Assembly: GCA_002753135.1 (NCBI GenBank)
Contig: PDZV01000015.1
Coordinates: 1 to 64,000, forward strand
Length of the DNA stretch: 64,000 nucleotides
Origin: Magnetococcales bacterium WMHbinv6
Lineage (GTDB): Bacteria > Pseudomonadota > Magnetococcia > Magnetococcales > Magnetaquicoccaceae
Direction: 5' to 3'
The translations under genes and the position numbers were made by a program. Below, in pieces: positions 54,596 to 63,654 of the stretch. How positions within the stretch are numbered: position 1 is the stretch's first letter; every line of letters begins with the position of its first letter. The notes below the pieces were generated by a model. It searched no databases. It was not told where the DNA came from and saw only the letters and a list, made by a program, of their open reading frames with translations.

Positions 54596-56337
54596 GGTTT
54601 GGCCCGGCGCAACAACGCTTCAGGGGTCAAATCCACACCGGACACCTCGGCACCCGCGGCCCCCAGATAGGGCAACTCCCGCTGCCCGACCCGTACCTTT
54701 ACCGCCGCCGCATTGCCCAGGGTGGCGATAAAACGTCCTCCCGCCGGAACACGGAAAATACGGTTGGGCTGCATCACCATATCTTTCAAAACGGCCCCTT
54801 TTTCATCCTGAATCTGCACCCAGACCATTTCGCTGGCCAGCAGGCTTACCGACTGCTCCGACTCCGCCTGCAAATCTGCCGCCCCTTTGACCTCCTCCTG
54901 GTAACGGTTCTTCAGGATGGTTGCCGGATCGCCACTCTCTTTGACCGCCACTTTGCGGGGTGCTTCCGCTGCTTTGGGGGCCTCCACCGCTTTTGGCGGT
55001 TCCGGGGGTTTGACCCCCTCCACCGCTTTTGGCGGTTCCGAGGGTTTGACCCCCTCCACCGCTTTTGGCGGTTCCGGGGGCTTGATCACCTCCACCACCT
55101 TCGACGCTGCTGGCGTTTTGCTCACCTCCACCGCTTTGGCAGCTTCCGCTGCTTTTGTGGTCTCTGCCGGTTTGATTGCTTCCGGTATTTTGAGCAGCTC
55201 CATCCCCTTGGGCGGTTCACTCTTTTTCGCGGGCTCGCTGCGGCTCGGCTTGTTCAGCTCTTCTGTTTTGAACAGCTCTTGCGGTGCCGTTTTAAGCGTC
55301 GCCACCTCGCTCGGCGTTTTGCCAGCCGTGACCGCGTTTTTGCCAGCCGCTGCTTCGTTGACTTTGCTCGGTGGCGGCACAGGAGGCGGCGGTGCTGCGA
55401 CCACCGGCGGAGGGGCAGCGGGTGCCGAAGTGGCAGGCGACTGCAGGGTCACGGAACGGCTCTCGCCAACGGCGGGTTCGCCGCTGGCAAAATGGAACAG
55501 ACGGGTAAACCACTCTTTGAGCCGCTGCACCGGGCCACCACTCGTACCCTCTGTGCCGCCACGTGGCGACTCCACCGCCTGCCCAAGACGAGCGGTCATG
55601 GTACCACCCCCCTTGCTGGCCGGGCTGCCGGCAGCCGGTGCCTCCCCCTCTTCTTCTTCGTTGTCATCGCCGCCGTTTGGCTGTTCAAAAAAACGGGCCA
55701 GCATATCCTCAGCAAAATTATCCTTCTCGTTGCCATCATGCAGCACCGGATCCGGCTGATCGGCATGCGTGCGTTGCGACCCCGGCGGCAGCGAATCGGC
55801 GCGCATCGGTTGGGTGGCAGGCAGCTGCGGCGGCTTCAGCGAGGCGGAAAATGGGGCAATATAGTGTTCATAAACATAATACAGCATCAACAAACCCAAT
55901 ACGCCCCCCAAAACCAACACCACCGAGGGTCGATGGCGCGAGGTGGTCGGAGCGGGCACAAAACGGGTACTGAGCGTCCCCTCATTTTCCGAACTCTCCA
56001 AATAGCGCTCGATCAGCGTGCGATCGCTCAGCTCCAAGGTTTCGGCATACAGCCGCAAAAATCCGGCAACAAAGGTCATGCCCGGCAGCTTTTCAACCTC
56101 ACCCGCCTCCAAAGCCAGCAGATAGACATCACGAATGCGTGTCCGACGGGCAATCTCGCCAATCGTCAACCCCTGCCTCTCCCGCGCCTGGCGCAAAAAG
56201 GCCCCCACCTGCAGCGCAGAAGGTGCCGATGGCCGGGTCAACTCCACCGCCGGGTTGTCCGCCGTCGCAAAGGATTCCTCACGCACCTGATGGCTACGTG
56301 TTGACCGTGATCGCAACCCTTTTTTGAACACATTCAT
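54592..56337 (-). CDS. rodZ: RodZ-like cytoskeletal protein with extended Pro/Lys linker
   Basis: 581-residue single-pass protein linking MreB to cell-wall synthesis. An N-terminal helix-turn-helix (GAFLRQARERQGLTIGEIARRTRIRD, about residues 47-72) precedes a transmembrane helix (about 190-210, VVLVLGGVLGLLMLYYVYEHY), a very long periplasmic linker rich in Pro, Lys, Glu and Ala, and a C-terminal DUF4115 domain (ASEMVWVQIQDEKGAVLKDMVMQ). The linker is about 230 residues longer than in E. coli RodZ, partly through three 12-residue repeats EPPKAVEGVKP encoded by 36-bp units at about 54986-55093. ATG 56337 overlaps the pilF stop as TGATG. Confidence 0.88.
   Translation of the reverse strand: MNVFKKGLRSRSTRSHQVREESFATADNPAVELTRPSAPSALQVGAFLRQARERQGLTIGEIARRTRIRDVYLLALEAGEVEKLPGMTFVAGFLRLYAETLELSDRTLIERYLESSENEGTLSTRFVPAPTTSRHRPSVVLVLGGVLGLLMLYYVYEHYIAPFSASLKPPQLPATQPMRADSLPPGSQRTHADQPDPVLHDGNEKDNFAEDMLARFFEQPNGGDDNEEEEGEAPAAGSPASKGGGTMTARLGQAVESPRGGTEGTSGGPVQRLKEWFTRLFHFASGEPAVGESRSVTLQSPATSAPAAPPPVVAAPPPPVPPPSKVNEAAAGKNAVTAGKTPSEVATLKTAPQELFKTEELNKPSRSEPAKKSEPPKGMELLKIPEAIKPAETTKAAEAAKAVEVSKTPAASKVVEVIKPPEPPKAVEGVKPSEPPKAVEGVKPPEPPKAVEAPKAAEAPRKVAVKESGDPATILKNRYQEEVKGAADLQAESEQSVSLLASEMVWVQIQDEKGAVLKDMVMQPNRIFRVPAGGRFIATLGNAAAVKVRVGQRELPYLGAAGAEVSGVDLTPEALLRRAKP
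54986..55093 (-). repeat. Three 36-bp tandem units in the rodZ linker
   Basis: Units begin at 54986, 55022 and 55058 (ACCGCTTTTGGCGGTTCC ...). The first two differ at one base, the third diverges slightly at its end. They encode 12-residue EPPKAVEGVKP-type repeats. Confidence 0.85.
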
Positions 56338-57176
56338 CACTTTTCATCCAATAACCAAATGCGCTGCGCCGCCCGTTGCGCCCATGCGCTGCCGGGTGCC
56401 AAAGCAAGGATACGGGATAACCAGGCGTGCAGTTCCAAACGCTCTTTGCCCGTTACCTCGTCCAATAATTGCCCCGCCGAACCCTCCGACCAACGATAAC
56501 TCTCGACCAGCTTCTGTAAAACCACCACCTGATCCGGATGGGCCGCCAGCGCGGTGCGCAACTGTTGCCGCTCCCGCTCCCTCTGGCCCGCCTCCCGATA
56601 ATAGTCCGCCAGCTCCAGATAGGCTGGCAAAAAGTGGGGGCGATGGGCCAGCGCCTGCTGCAAGGCCGTCCACTGCTCACTCTGCTGGCCACGCTGCTTG
56701 TACAACAAGGCCAGATTATAATAGACCTCTTCTGCTGCCCGCAGCTGCGGATCATGCAAGGCCGCCCGCATATCCTCTTCCGCCAGGCGCAACAGACGGC
56801 TGCACTCTTCGCGCAGCGCATCACCACAGGTGGCGGTATAGACCCGCAGGCGGGCCACCCCCAAATTGTTGCGCAAGGCACCACCGCCCGGTTGCAAGCG
56901 GTAGGCCTCCTCCAGAGAACTCAAGGCCAACAACGGTTGATCGGTCCGATCATAGGCCAGGCCCAGCAACGTTAATACTTCCACCTGCTGCGGCTGTAAA
57001 CGTTCCGCCTGCTGCAACGAATGCAAGGCCATCGGTGCATTGCCCCGCTCCAGATAGGCCCGTCCCTTGTCCAGCAACAGGTGCAACTCCCGCTGCTTGT
57101 CGCTCTCCCCGGTGGCACAGGCCGCCAGCAACAGGGCGAGAGATACGACCCCCCAGCTCTGCAACCCTCGCCTCAT
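56337..57176 (-). CDS. pilF: PilF/PilW-like TPR lipoprotein
   Basis: 279-residue outer-membrane lipoprotein (lipobox LLLAACATG, Cys about residue 20) with five or six TPR units; LLDKGRAYLERGNAPMALHSLQQAERLQPQ and NNLGVARLRVYTA are the clearest. The family is the PilQ pilotin for type IV pili, but similar TPR lipoproteins act elsewhere. Its position directly before rodZ-ispG is where pilF lies in Proteobacteria. ATG overlaps the nadE stop (ATGA). No pilin genes are in the window. Confidence 0.85.
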   Translation of the reverse strand: MRRGLQSWGVVSLALLLAACATGESDKQRELHLLLDKGRAYLERGNAPMALHSLQQAERLQPQQVEVLTLLGLAYDRTDQPLLALSSLEEAYRLQPGGGALRNNLGVARLRVYTATCGDALREECSRLLRLAEEDMRAALHDPQLRAAEEVYYNLALLYKQRGQQSEQWTALQQALAHRPHFLPAYLELADYYREAGQRERERQQLRTALAAHPDQVVVLQKLVESYRWSEGSAGQLLDEVTGKERLELHAWLSRILALAPGSAWAQRAAQRIWLLDEK

Positions 57177-58864
57177 CGGACAGAAAAACCGTTGGTCAAC
57201 GGATAGCGGCGATCTTTGCCAAAAGCGCGCCGGGTGATCCGCACGCCGGGCGGGGCCTGTCGCCGTTTGTATTCGTTGCGATCAACCCGATCGATCACCT
57301 GCATGGCCGTCTGCCGATCGATACCGGCGGCCACCATCTCTTCCAGACTCTGTTCCTGCTCCACATACCGTTCCAGAATGGCATCCAAAACCGGGTAGGG
57401 CGGCAGCGAATCGGAATCTTTCTGGTTGGGACGCAACTCGGCGGTGGGGGCTTTGCGCAAAACCCGCAGCGGAATGGGCGGCTCTTCACCCCGCGCCAGC
57501 GCCCACCGGTTGCGTGCCTCGGCCAAACGGTAGACCATCCCCTTGAGCAAATCTTTCAGGACCGAGTAGCCACCGGCCATGTCGCCATACAAAGTGGCAT
57601 AACCGACGCTCATTTCGCTTTTGTTGCCGGTGGTGATCAACAATTTGCGCCGCTTGTTGGCCACCGCCATCAACAAGGTGGCACGAATACGCGGTTGAAT
57701 GTTTTCGTCGGTCACATCCTCCCCCCCTGCCTGATCTGTATCCTGTTGCCACAAGGGAGCCAGTCGTCGCCGAAACTGTTTGTATAAGGCATCGATGCTC
57801 ACTTCCGACAAGCGAATGCCCAAAATGGCTGCTTCCGCCGCCGCATCCTCCAGGCTATCCTGCGAGGTAAAACGAGAGGGCATCATCAACGCATCTACCC
57901 GCTCCGCGCCCAGGGTATCGGCACAAATGACCGCCGTTAACGCCGAATCAATCCCCCCGGAAAGACCAAGCACCACCCCGGAAAATCCATTTTTGCCCAC
58001 ATAATCGCGCAAGCCCAAACAGAGAGCCTGATAGATCTCCTCCTCTTCCGACAACTGTTCTGCGGCGCTCTCCTCTTCTGTGGCAATCACCTGCAGGCGA
58101 ACCGGTGCCTCCGTGCGCGGAGAAACCCGCACAAAGCGCAAATCTTCGCCACAAAAACGGCTGCGCAACAGGGTGCCAATGTCGCCATCCTCCTCGCGGC
58201 ACATGACAAAAGAGCCGCCATCAAAGACCAGCTCATCCTGGCCGCCGACCTGGTTGACATAGACCACCGGAATGTTGTGTTCCAGAATGCGTTGGCGAAC
58301 CACCGCCTCCCGCTCCATCTGTTTGCGCAGATGATAGGGCGAGGCGTTGAGGTTGATGATCAATCCTGCCCCTTCTGCCGCCAGGCGGGCCAGCGGATCC
58401 CCGGCATGCCACATATCTTCGCAAATGGTGACGCCCAGCGCGACCCCGCGATAGGGAAAAATATGCACCTGATCCCCGGCAGTAAAATAACGCTGCTCAT
58501 CAAATACGCTGTAGTTGGGCAATCGCCATTTGGCGGCATAGCCCACCTCCTGCCCGGCCCAGACAAACACACCGGCATTGAACAACCCTTCCCCCCCGTG
58601 CCGGACTGTGCCATAAATCACATCCACACCGAGTGACGCCAACTCCTGATGCAACTGTTGTTCGACCTCTGCCAAACGCTGCAAAAAAAGCGGCTTGTGC
58701 AACAGATCTTCGGGTGGATACCCCGTCAACACCAGTTCAGGGAATACCACCAGCGATGCCCCGGCCTGCTTTGCCGCCTCTGCCTGGCGCAGCATCCGCT
58801 GCCTGTTTTCCTGCAAGGCACCGACATGGGGGTTGACTTGGGCTAACGCCAGGATAAATTCCAT
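57173..58864 (-). CDS. nadE: Glutamine-dependent NAD+ synthetase
   Basis: 563-residue two-domain enzyme converting NaAD to NAD+ with glutamine as the ammonia source. The N-terminal nitrilase-type glutaminase shows the Glu-Lys-Cys triad in FPELVLTG, KWRLPNYSVFDE and TICEDMW; the C-terminal synthetase has the ATP loop GLSGGIDSALT and TTGNKSEMSVGYATLYGDMAGGY. ATG 58864 is chosen because it yields the usual MxxxLAQVNPxVG start; ATG 58879 is the alternative. The frame is open far upstream but into non-coding and hisC-leader sequence. Head of the housekeeping operon. Confidence 0.95.
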   Translation of the reverse strand: MEFILALAQVNPHVGALQENRQRMLRQAEAAKQAGASLVVFPELVLTGYPPEDLLHKPLFLQRLAEVEQQLHQELASLGVDVIYGTVRHGGEGLFNAGVFVWAGQEVGYAAKWRLPNYSVFDEQRYFTAGDQVHIFPYRGVALGVTICEDMWHAGDPLARLAAEGAGLIINLNASPYHLRKQMEREAVVRQRILEHNIPVVYVNQVGGQDELVFDGGSFVMCREEDGDIGTLLRSRFCGEDLRFVRVSPRTEAPVRLQVIATEEESAAEQLSEEEEIYQALCLGLRDYVGKNGFSGVVLGLSGGIDSALTAVICADTLGAERVDALMMPSRFTSQDSLEDAAAEAAILGIRLSEVSIDALYKQFRRRLAPLWQQDTDQAGGEDVTDENIQPRIRATLLMAVANKRRKLLITTGNKSEMSVGYATLYGDMAGGYSVLKDLLKGMVYRLAEARNRWALARGEEPPIPLRVLRKAPTAELRPNQKDSDSLPPYPVLDAILERYVEQEQSLEEMVAAGIDRQTAMQVIDRVDRNEYKRRQAPPGVRITRRAFGKDRRYPLTNGFSVR

Positions 58865-58975
58865 CGGAGTCACAGCCATCACGGTTGTTGTGAATAACAT
58901 TAACGATCTTTGTCTACGGGCAATCCACGCCGTGTTGAGTATATCCTCCCGGATCACAAACGAAAAGGTTCCCTC

Positions 58976-60043
58976 ATGAATATTCACCGATGGGTCAGGC
59001 CGGAAGTGCTGGCGATGGCCGGTTATCAACCCGGAGAACAGCCGGAGGCAGGCCGTTCTTTCATCAAATTGAACACCAATGAAAATCCTTACGACCCGCC
59101 CGAAGCGGTCCGGCAGGCCCTGGCCGAGGCCGACTGGCACACCTTGCGCCTCTATCCGGAACCCTCCTCCCGCCCGGTGCGCACAGCGGCGGCAGCCGCC
59201 TACGGGCTGCAGGCGGAACAGATTCTGGTCGGCAACGGCTCCGACGATCTGCTGACCATCCTGCTGCGTACCTTTGTGGCACCCGGGGCAACGGTAGCGG
59301 TGCCGGAACCGACCTACTCCCTCTACCACAGCCTGTGCCAGATTCAGGGCGGCAGCTTTGTCGGCATTCCCTGGCTGCCCGAATGGCAACTGCCCCTGGC
59401 ATCACTGCTGGCCAGCGAAGCGGCCTTGATCCTTCTGGCCCGCCCCAACGCCCCCTCCGGACATGTGGTGCCACTGCCTGTGGTGGCCGAACTGTGCCGC
59501 CGTGCCCCCGGCATCGTCGTGCTGGATGAAGCCTACGTCGATTTTGCCGAGGATCACGGTCTGCCGCTGCTGCAACAACACCCCAATCTGGTGATCATCC
59601 GCACCTTTTCCAAATCGATGGCCCTGGCCGGCATGCGCATCGGGCTGGCCTTTGCCAGCTGTGAACTGATTGAGCAGATGCACAAGGTGCGCGACTCCTA
59701 CAACGTCAACCGTCTTTCCCAACAGTTGGCAGTCGCTGCCTTGCACCATCTGCAGGCCTATCAACCCGCCCTGCAGGCCATCCGCCAGCAACGGCAACTG
59801 TTGAGCGACGCCTTGCGGCAACGGGGCTTTCAGGTGCCCGACAGCCAGGCCAATTTTGTTCTCGCTGCAGTGCCTGGCAACGGGCGCTCTGCTGCCGAAT
59901 GGTTAAGCGCGCTGCGTGAGGCCGGTATTCTGGTGCGCTATTTTGCCAGCGACCCGGCTTTACGCCATCATCTGCGCATCACCATCGGCACCCCCGAGGA
60001 GATGGCACAATTGATTGCTCAAATCGATCGTTTACTGGCATAA
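58976..60043 (+). CDS. hisC: Histidinol-phosphate aminotransferase
   Basis: 355-residue PLP enzyme of histidine biosynthesis, fold type I. The early block LNTNENPYDPP, GNGSDDLL, the PEPTYSLYHSL cofactor region, RPNAPSG, LDEAYVDFAED and the Schiff-base Lys (K213) in TFSKSMALAGMRIG are intact. ATG 58976 is used (AAGG nine bases upstream, and the reading begins MNIHRWVRPEV). Divergent from nadE across 111 bases and followed by dapF after 51 bases, so hisC-dapF may be one transcript. Confidence 0.95.
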   Translation: MNIHRWVRPEVLAMAGYQPGEQPEAGRSFIKLNTNENPYDPPEAVRQALAEADWHTLRLYPEPSSRPVRTAAAAAYGLQAEQILVGNGSDDLLTILLRTFVAPGATVAVPEPTYSLYHSLCQIQGGSFVGIPWLPEWQLPLASLLASEAALILLARPNAPSGHVVPLPVVAELCRRAPGIVVLDEAYVDFAEDHGLPLLQQHPNLVIIRTFSKSMALAGMRIGLAFASCELIEQMHKVRDSYNVNRLSQQLAVAALHHLQAYQPALQAIRQQRQLLSDALRQRGFQVPDSQANFVLAAVPGNGRSAAEWLSALREAGILVRYFASDPALRHHLRITIGTPEEMAQLIAQIDRLLA

Positions 60044-60094
60044 TTGTTCTTTGAACCGTTGCATGCCGCCCTGGTGCTGCAGAAAGGAAAGCGC

Positions 60095-61168
60095 ATGGCC
60101 CATACCCTCACCATCCCGTTCATCAAAGGCCATGGAGCCAGCAACGATTTTATCTTGTTGGATGAAAGCCACGCCACCTTGATCCCGGAGCCACTCAAAG
60201 CCGCTTTTGCCCGTCTGGTAAGCGATCGCCAGCAGGGCATCGGCTCCGACGGTACCGTTTTTGTCTCCGCCGTCAGCCCGCAACAACCTCGCATGCGCTT
60301 TTTCAACCCGGATGGCAGCGAGGCGGAAATGTGCGGCAACGGCATTCGCTGCGCCTCCCGCGCCGCCTTTGAAGGGAGTTTCCGGCAGATTGATCCACTG
60401 CTCTTCCAGACCCTGGCTGGCAACTTCAAGACAGAAAATTTTTTCTCTGAGGCACATCAACTCCATTTTGTGCGCGTCACCACCGCGCCGCTCTCCACCA
60501 ATCCGAGTGCCATTCTCAGCAACCGGAGTACAACCCCTTTTATCCGGCAGCGTTTTCAGGTAGAGGGGATCGAATTGACCGGCACCATTCTCTCGGTCGG
60601 CAATCCCCATCTGCTCGTCCCGGTGGCCGATCTCAAAGAGCTGGATCTGATGCGCCTGGGTCACGCCCTGGAACACCACCCCATGTTTCTCAATCGGGCC
60701 AATGTCAGTTTTGTCCAGGTGCTGGATCGGCGCACCATTCTGGTGCAAACGCACGAACGGGGTGTTGGCCTGACTCTCTCCTGCGGCACCGGCATGACCG
60801 CCTCCGTGGTGGCGCAGGTGTTGAATGATGGCGTGGATAATCAACAGCCGATCGCCGTGCATACGGCGGGTGGCATTGTCTGGGTGACGCCACAGGTGAG
60901 TGCCGACGGCATCTTTGCCCAACTGACCGGCAATGCCACCTGGATCTATACCGGGCGCACCACCGTCACCCTTGAGGAAGAGTCGATCCGCTTCGCCGAC
61001 GCCCAACGGGTGGAAATTGTGCAGACGTTTGCGGAGGAAGAGGAAAATTTTCGTCGTTTGGCCGGGCAAACCCTGTTTGATCGCACCCTGTTGCGCGGCA
61101 CATCTCTGGAATCTTTTCTGCAGGAAAACAACGAAAAGAGAGGATCAACAGGCCAGAGCAGCCCGTAA
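60095..61168 (+). CDS. dapF: Diaminopimelate epimerase with C-terminal extension
   Basis: 357-residue cofactor-free epimerase, lysine and peptidoglycan synthesis. Both catalytic cysteines are present: C80 in MCGNGIRC and C230 in SCGTGMTA, with NPDGSEAEM and GNPHLLVPV blocks between. Normal DapF is about 275 residues; this one has an insert in the first domain and a charged tail of about 60 residues (295-357) that I cannot match to a domain. AGAAAGGAAA lies before ATG 60095. Its 3' end overlaps the convergent HIT gene by 24 bases. Confidence 0.92.
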   Translation: MAHTLTIPFIKGHGASNDFILLDESHATLIPEPLKAAFARLVSDRQQGIGSDGTVFVSAVSPQQPRMRFFNPDGSEAEMCGNGIRCASRAAFEGSFRQIDPLLFQTLAGNFKTENFFSEAHQLHFVRVTTAPLSTNPSAILSNRSTTPFIRQRFQVEGIELTGTILSVGNPHLLVPVADLKELDLMRLGHALEHHPMFLNRANVSFVQVLDRRTILVQTHERGVGLTLSCGTGMTASVVAQVLNDGVDNQQPIAVHTAGGIVWVTPQVSADGIFAQLTGNATWIYTGRTTVTLEEESIRFADAQRVEIVQTFAEEEENFRRLAGQTLFDRTLLRGTSLESFLQENNEKRGSTGQSSP

Positions 61169-61594
61169 ATGTGCCGCCACCGCCTGCCCTGTCGCGGTCG
61201 GATAGGGCAACGGTGGCAAGGCACCCCAGACAGGTTTTGGCCAGGTATCATCGCCATGCCTGCGGGCAACCACATGAATATGCAGTTGCGGCACCAGGTT
61301 ACCCAATGCCGCCACATTCAGTTTGTCGGGTTGGCAGTAGCCGCGCAGCGCCTCGCTGGCCCGACAAATATCCGCATGCACCCCGGGCAGCAACAGGCGG
61401 GAGAGTTGATCCCATTCGCGCAACCCCTCCTGATTGGGCACCAAAATCAACCAGGGATAGCGACTGTCGTTCATCAACAACACCTGACAGACCGACAAAC
61501 GCCCCAACCAGAGGGCATCCTCCCGCAGGCGAGGGTGCAAGGCCACATCGGCCAGGCCCGTGCTGCCACGCGGCGTCAGACAACTGCCTGTCAT
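61145..61594 (-). CDS. HIT-family protein (histidine triad-like)
   Basis: 149-residue member of the histidine-triad superfamily, which hydrolyses nucleotidyl conjugates. The core [26 protein letters not shown] shows HxH, but the third triad histidine is replaced by Val/Ala-Arg, as in a bacterial branch with this same ARRxGDxxWPxPVWG block. Activity is thus uncertain. ATG 61594 overlaps the ppnP stop (ATGA). A longer upstream frame has no ribosome site and is inside ppnP. Confidence 0.85.
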   Translation of the reverse strand: MTGSCLTPRGSTGLADVALHPRLREDALWLGRLSVCQVLLMNDSRYPWLILVPNQEGLREWDQLSRLLLPGVHADICRASEALRGYCQPDKLNVAALGNLVPQLHIHVVARRHGDDTWPKPVWGALPPLPYPTATGQAVAAHLRAALAC

Positions 61595-61872
61595 GCGTAG
61601 GTACACAGATAGGCGGTATCTTCGGCCACGCGCAATTGAAACGACTGTCCCGCCGCGACCACAAACGATTCGTTGGCCGCAAAAGCCCGCCAATCGGACA
61701 TGCCCGGCAATTGTACCGCCAACATGCCACTGATCACCGTCATTGTCTCTTGGGTGGCGGTATCAAAGGTGTATTCCCCCGGTGCCATCACCCCGATCGT
61801 GGCCGGCAAATCCGCTGTTTGAAAGGCTATCGACTTGACCTTGCCACCAAAATATTCATTGACCTTGAACAC
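61591..61872 (-). CDS. ppnP: Pyrimidine/purine nucleoside phosphorylase (DUF1255)
   Basis: 93-residue cupin-fold protein of the PpnP family, which phosphorolyses nucleosides. The N-terminal block [27 protein letters not shown], the [12 protein letters not shown] segment and the [20 protein letters not shown] end are diagnostic. It begins at GTG 61872 with AGGGGTAGGA upstream. It is coupled to the HIT gene by an ATGA overlap, a pairing consistent with nucleotide salvage. Confidence 0.92.
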   Translation of the reverse strand: MFKVNEYFGGKVKSIAFQTADLPATIGVMAPGEYTFDTATQETMTVISGMLAVQLPGMSDWRAFAANESFVVAAGQSFQLRVAEDTAYLCTYA

Positions 61873-61957
61873 AATCCTACCCCTCAGCGTTGTTCAGTCC
61901 GCACTCCCATCGCTCCGACAGGCAGCAACAGACTGCTTGATTGATGTTGCCCTGTCG

Positions 61958-62356
61958 TCAACTGGCCCAGGCCAGCCACTCCTGGTCGTCGGCCTCTTCC
62001 TGGTACCCATGCCAACCGTTGCGGCGCACCTCCTGCACCCCTTGCCCATACCATCCCTGCACAACCTCCATCAAAGCCACCAAACGACGATTGCTCTCCA
62101 ACGAGGCAGGATCCCCCTCGTTATGCAAGGCGGAGCGCAAATCGGCCATCGCCGCCATCATCTCCTGCACCAAAACCGCCGACACATGTTCGCCATGATC
62201 GACAATCAACTGACTGGCACATTCCAACAAGGATTCTGCGCGACCCACCACATCCGGCAAAACCAAAGGACGCACCACCTGAGGCCAACGGTATCCAGCA
62301 GCCAACATCCCGGCTGTCATGTTGCCACCCAGGTCAATATCAATAACATAATTCAT
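61958..62356 (-). CDS. Hypothetical protein
   Basis: 132-residue soluble protein without a motif I recognise. It opens MNYVIDIDLGGNMTAGMLAAGYRWPQVVRP and has a long helical middle (QEMMAAMADLRSALHN, RRLVALMEVVQGWY). The C-terminus is acidic and Trp-rich. GGGGGAG lies eight bases before ATG 62356, a strong ribosome site. It sits 85 bases before ppnP on the same strand, possibly co-transcribed. No transfer signs. Confidence 0.65.
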   Translation of the reverse strand: MNYVIDIDLGGNMTAGMLAAGYRWPQVVRPLVLPDVVGRAESLLECASQLIVDHGEHVSAVLVQEMMAAMADLRSALHNEGDPASLESNRRLVALMEVVQGWYGQGVQEVRRNGWHGYQEEADDQEWLAWAS

Positions 62357-62629
62357 ATTTATTCTCCCCCTGGCCCTTTTCACCATTCCAGCACTGACTC
62401 GCGATAACCTTTAACCGACGACCACCACAGACAGAGCCCCCTCATTCCACCAATCGGATAGAAATGGGGTACGGCGTTAAAGCAAGCAATATGTATACCA
62501 ACTGACTATAATGATTAAAATGAAGAACAAGGCAATAAAAATCAAAGCGTTGCGCGATAGATTAACCGCAGAAAAAGCCACTTTCCAGCGATACAAACAG
62601 AGAATGACACCCTTTTGACAAGCCAATCG

Positions 62630-63634
62630 TCAAACAATTTCATCTTCGTCAAATAATGGCTCGGCGCTCCACTCTTCGGTGCGCGGTGCCAGGGGGAGAT
62701 GGAACAACGCATCCCCTTGATTGACAACCGGCAATTCGGCGCAGCCAATCAGCAAACCGGCGTGCGTGGCCCGCAACTCGCTGGTCGTATCGCCGATCGG
62801 ATCGGTAATCACGCCGAGCAGGCTGTTTTGCTCCACCACCTCGCCAAGACGACGACGCGCCTGCCACAGACCGCTCATCGGGGCCCGGCTCCAGTGCGTC
62901 TTGCTGGCAAAAAGCGGCTCCGGCACCGCCCTGCCCTGCTGGCGCATCGGCGGCAACATGCCCAGGCTGCGCATCACCTCCAAAATACCACGCATTCCTC
63001 AGCTTATATCCTCTTCATCCAGGCGCAATCCGGCCCCCGCCTCAAACAGCAAGACCGGCACCCCCCGTTCCCGGGCCGCCTCCCGCAACGAACCCGCCCG
63101 CAAGGGCGCTTCAATCACAATCGGAGCCTGAAAGGAGTGGGCCAGACGACGCAGTTGCTCATCGCCCGGGGCAATGCGGATCTGCGCCAGGTTGCGCCGA
63201 TGCAAGGCTGCCGAATGAATATCGATGCCATAATCGCTGCGCTCCACCACCTCCTGCAAAAAAAGATGGGCCAGGCGGGCCGCCAGCGAGCCGTTGGCCG
63301 AACCGGGAAAGGAGCGGTTCAAATCACGTCGGTCAGGCAGATAACGGGTATGACCGATAAAACCATGCACGTTGACAATCGGAATACACAACAAGGTGCC
63401 GCGCAAGGCGTGCAACCGTTTGAGCTGTCCGATGCGGCGAATGATCTCCACCCCGATGATCTCATCCCCATGCACCGCGCCACTCAAAAACAGGACCGGT
63501 CCCGGTCGCTGCCCGCGCAGCACCTGCACCGATAAATGGAGCGGCACATGGTTGGACAGCAAAGTGATCGGCATATCGACCCGGCACCGCTCACCCGGTT
63601 TGACAGAAACCCCGTGCAAAACAAACCCATTCAT
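62630..63634 (-). pseudogene. Succinylglutamate desuccinylase/aspartoacylase-family gene broken by an in-frame TGA
   Basis: Read as one frame from ATG 63634 to 62630, this encodes a zinc M14-like acylase: metal ligands in GAVHGDE and DIHSA, RDLNRSFPGS, and a FEAG active-site block in the first part, then the beta-barrel domain RGILEVMRSLGMLPP and GLLIG after the break. At 62999-63001 a single TGA interrupts EEDIS and GMRGIL with no shift; family members have a residue there. Both parts keep strong similarity, so the event is recent. An ATG four bases past the stop could allow reinitiation to a split protein. Confidence 0.8.
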
Positions 63635-63654
63635 GCTCTGTCAGCCTTGCCCCT

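Noticed and set aside
62999-63001. Selenocysteine at the in-frame TGA
   Set aside because: The site is not a catalytic or redox position in the family, and TGA is used as an ordinary stop throughout the window.
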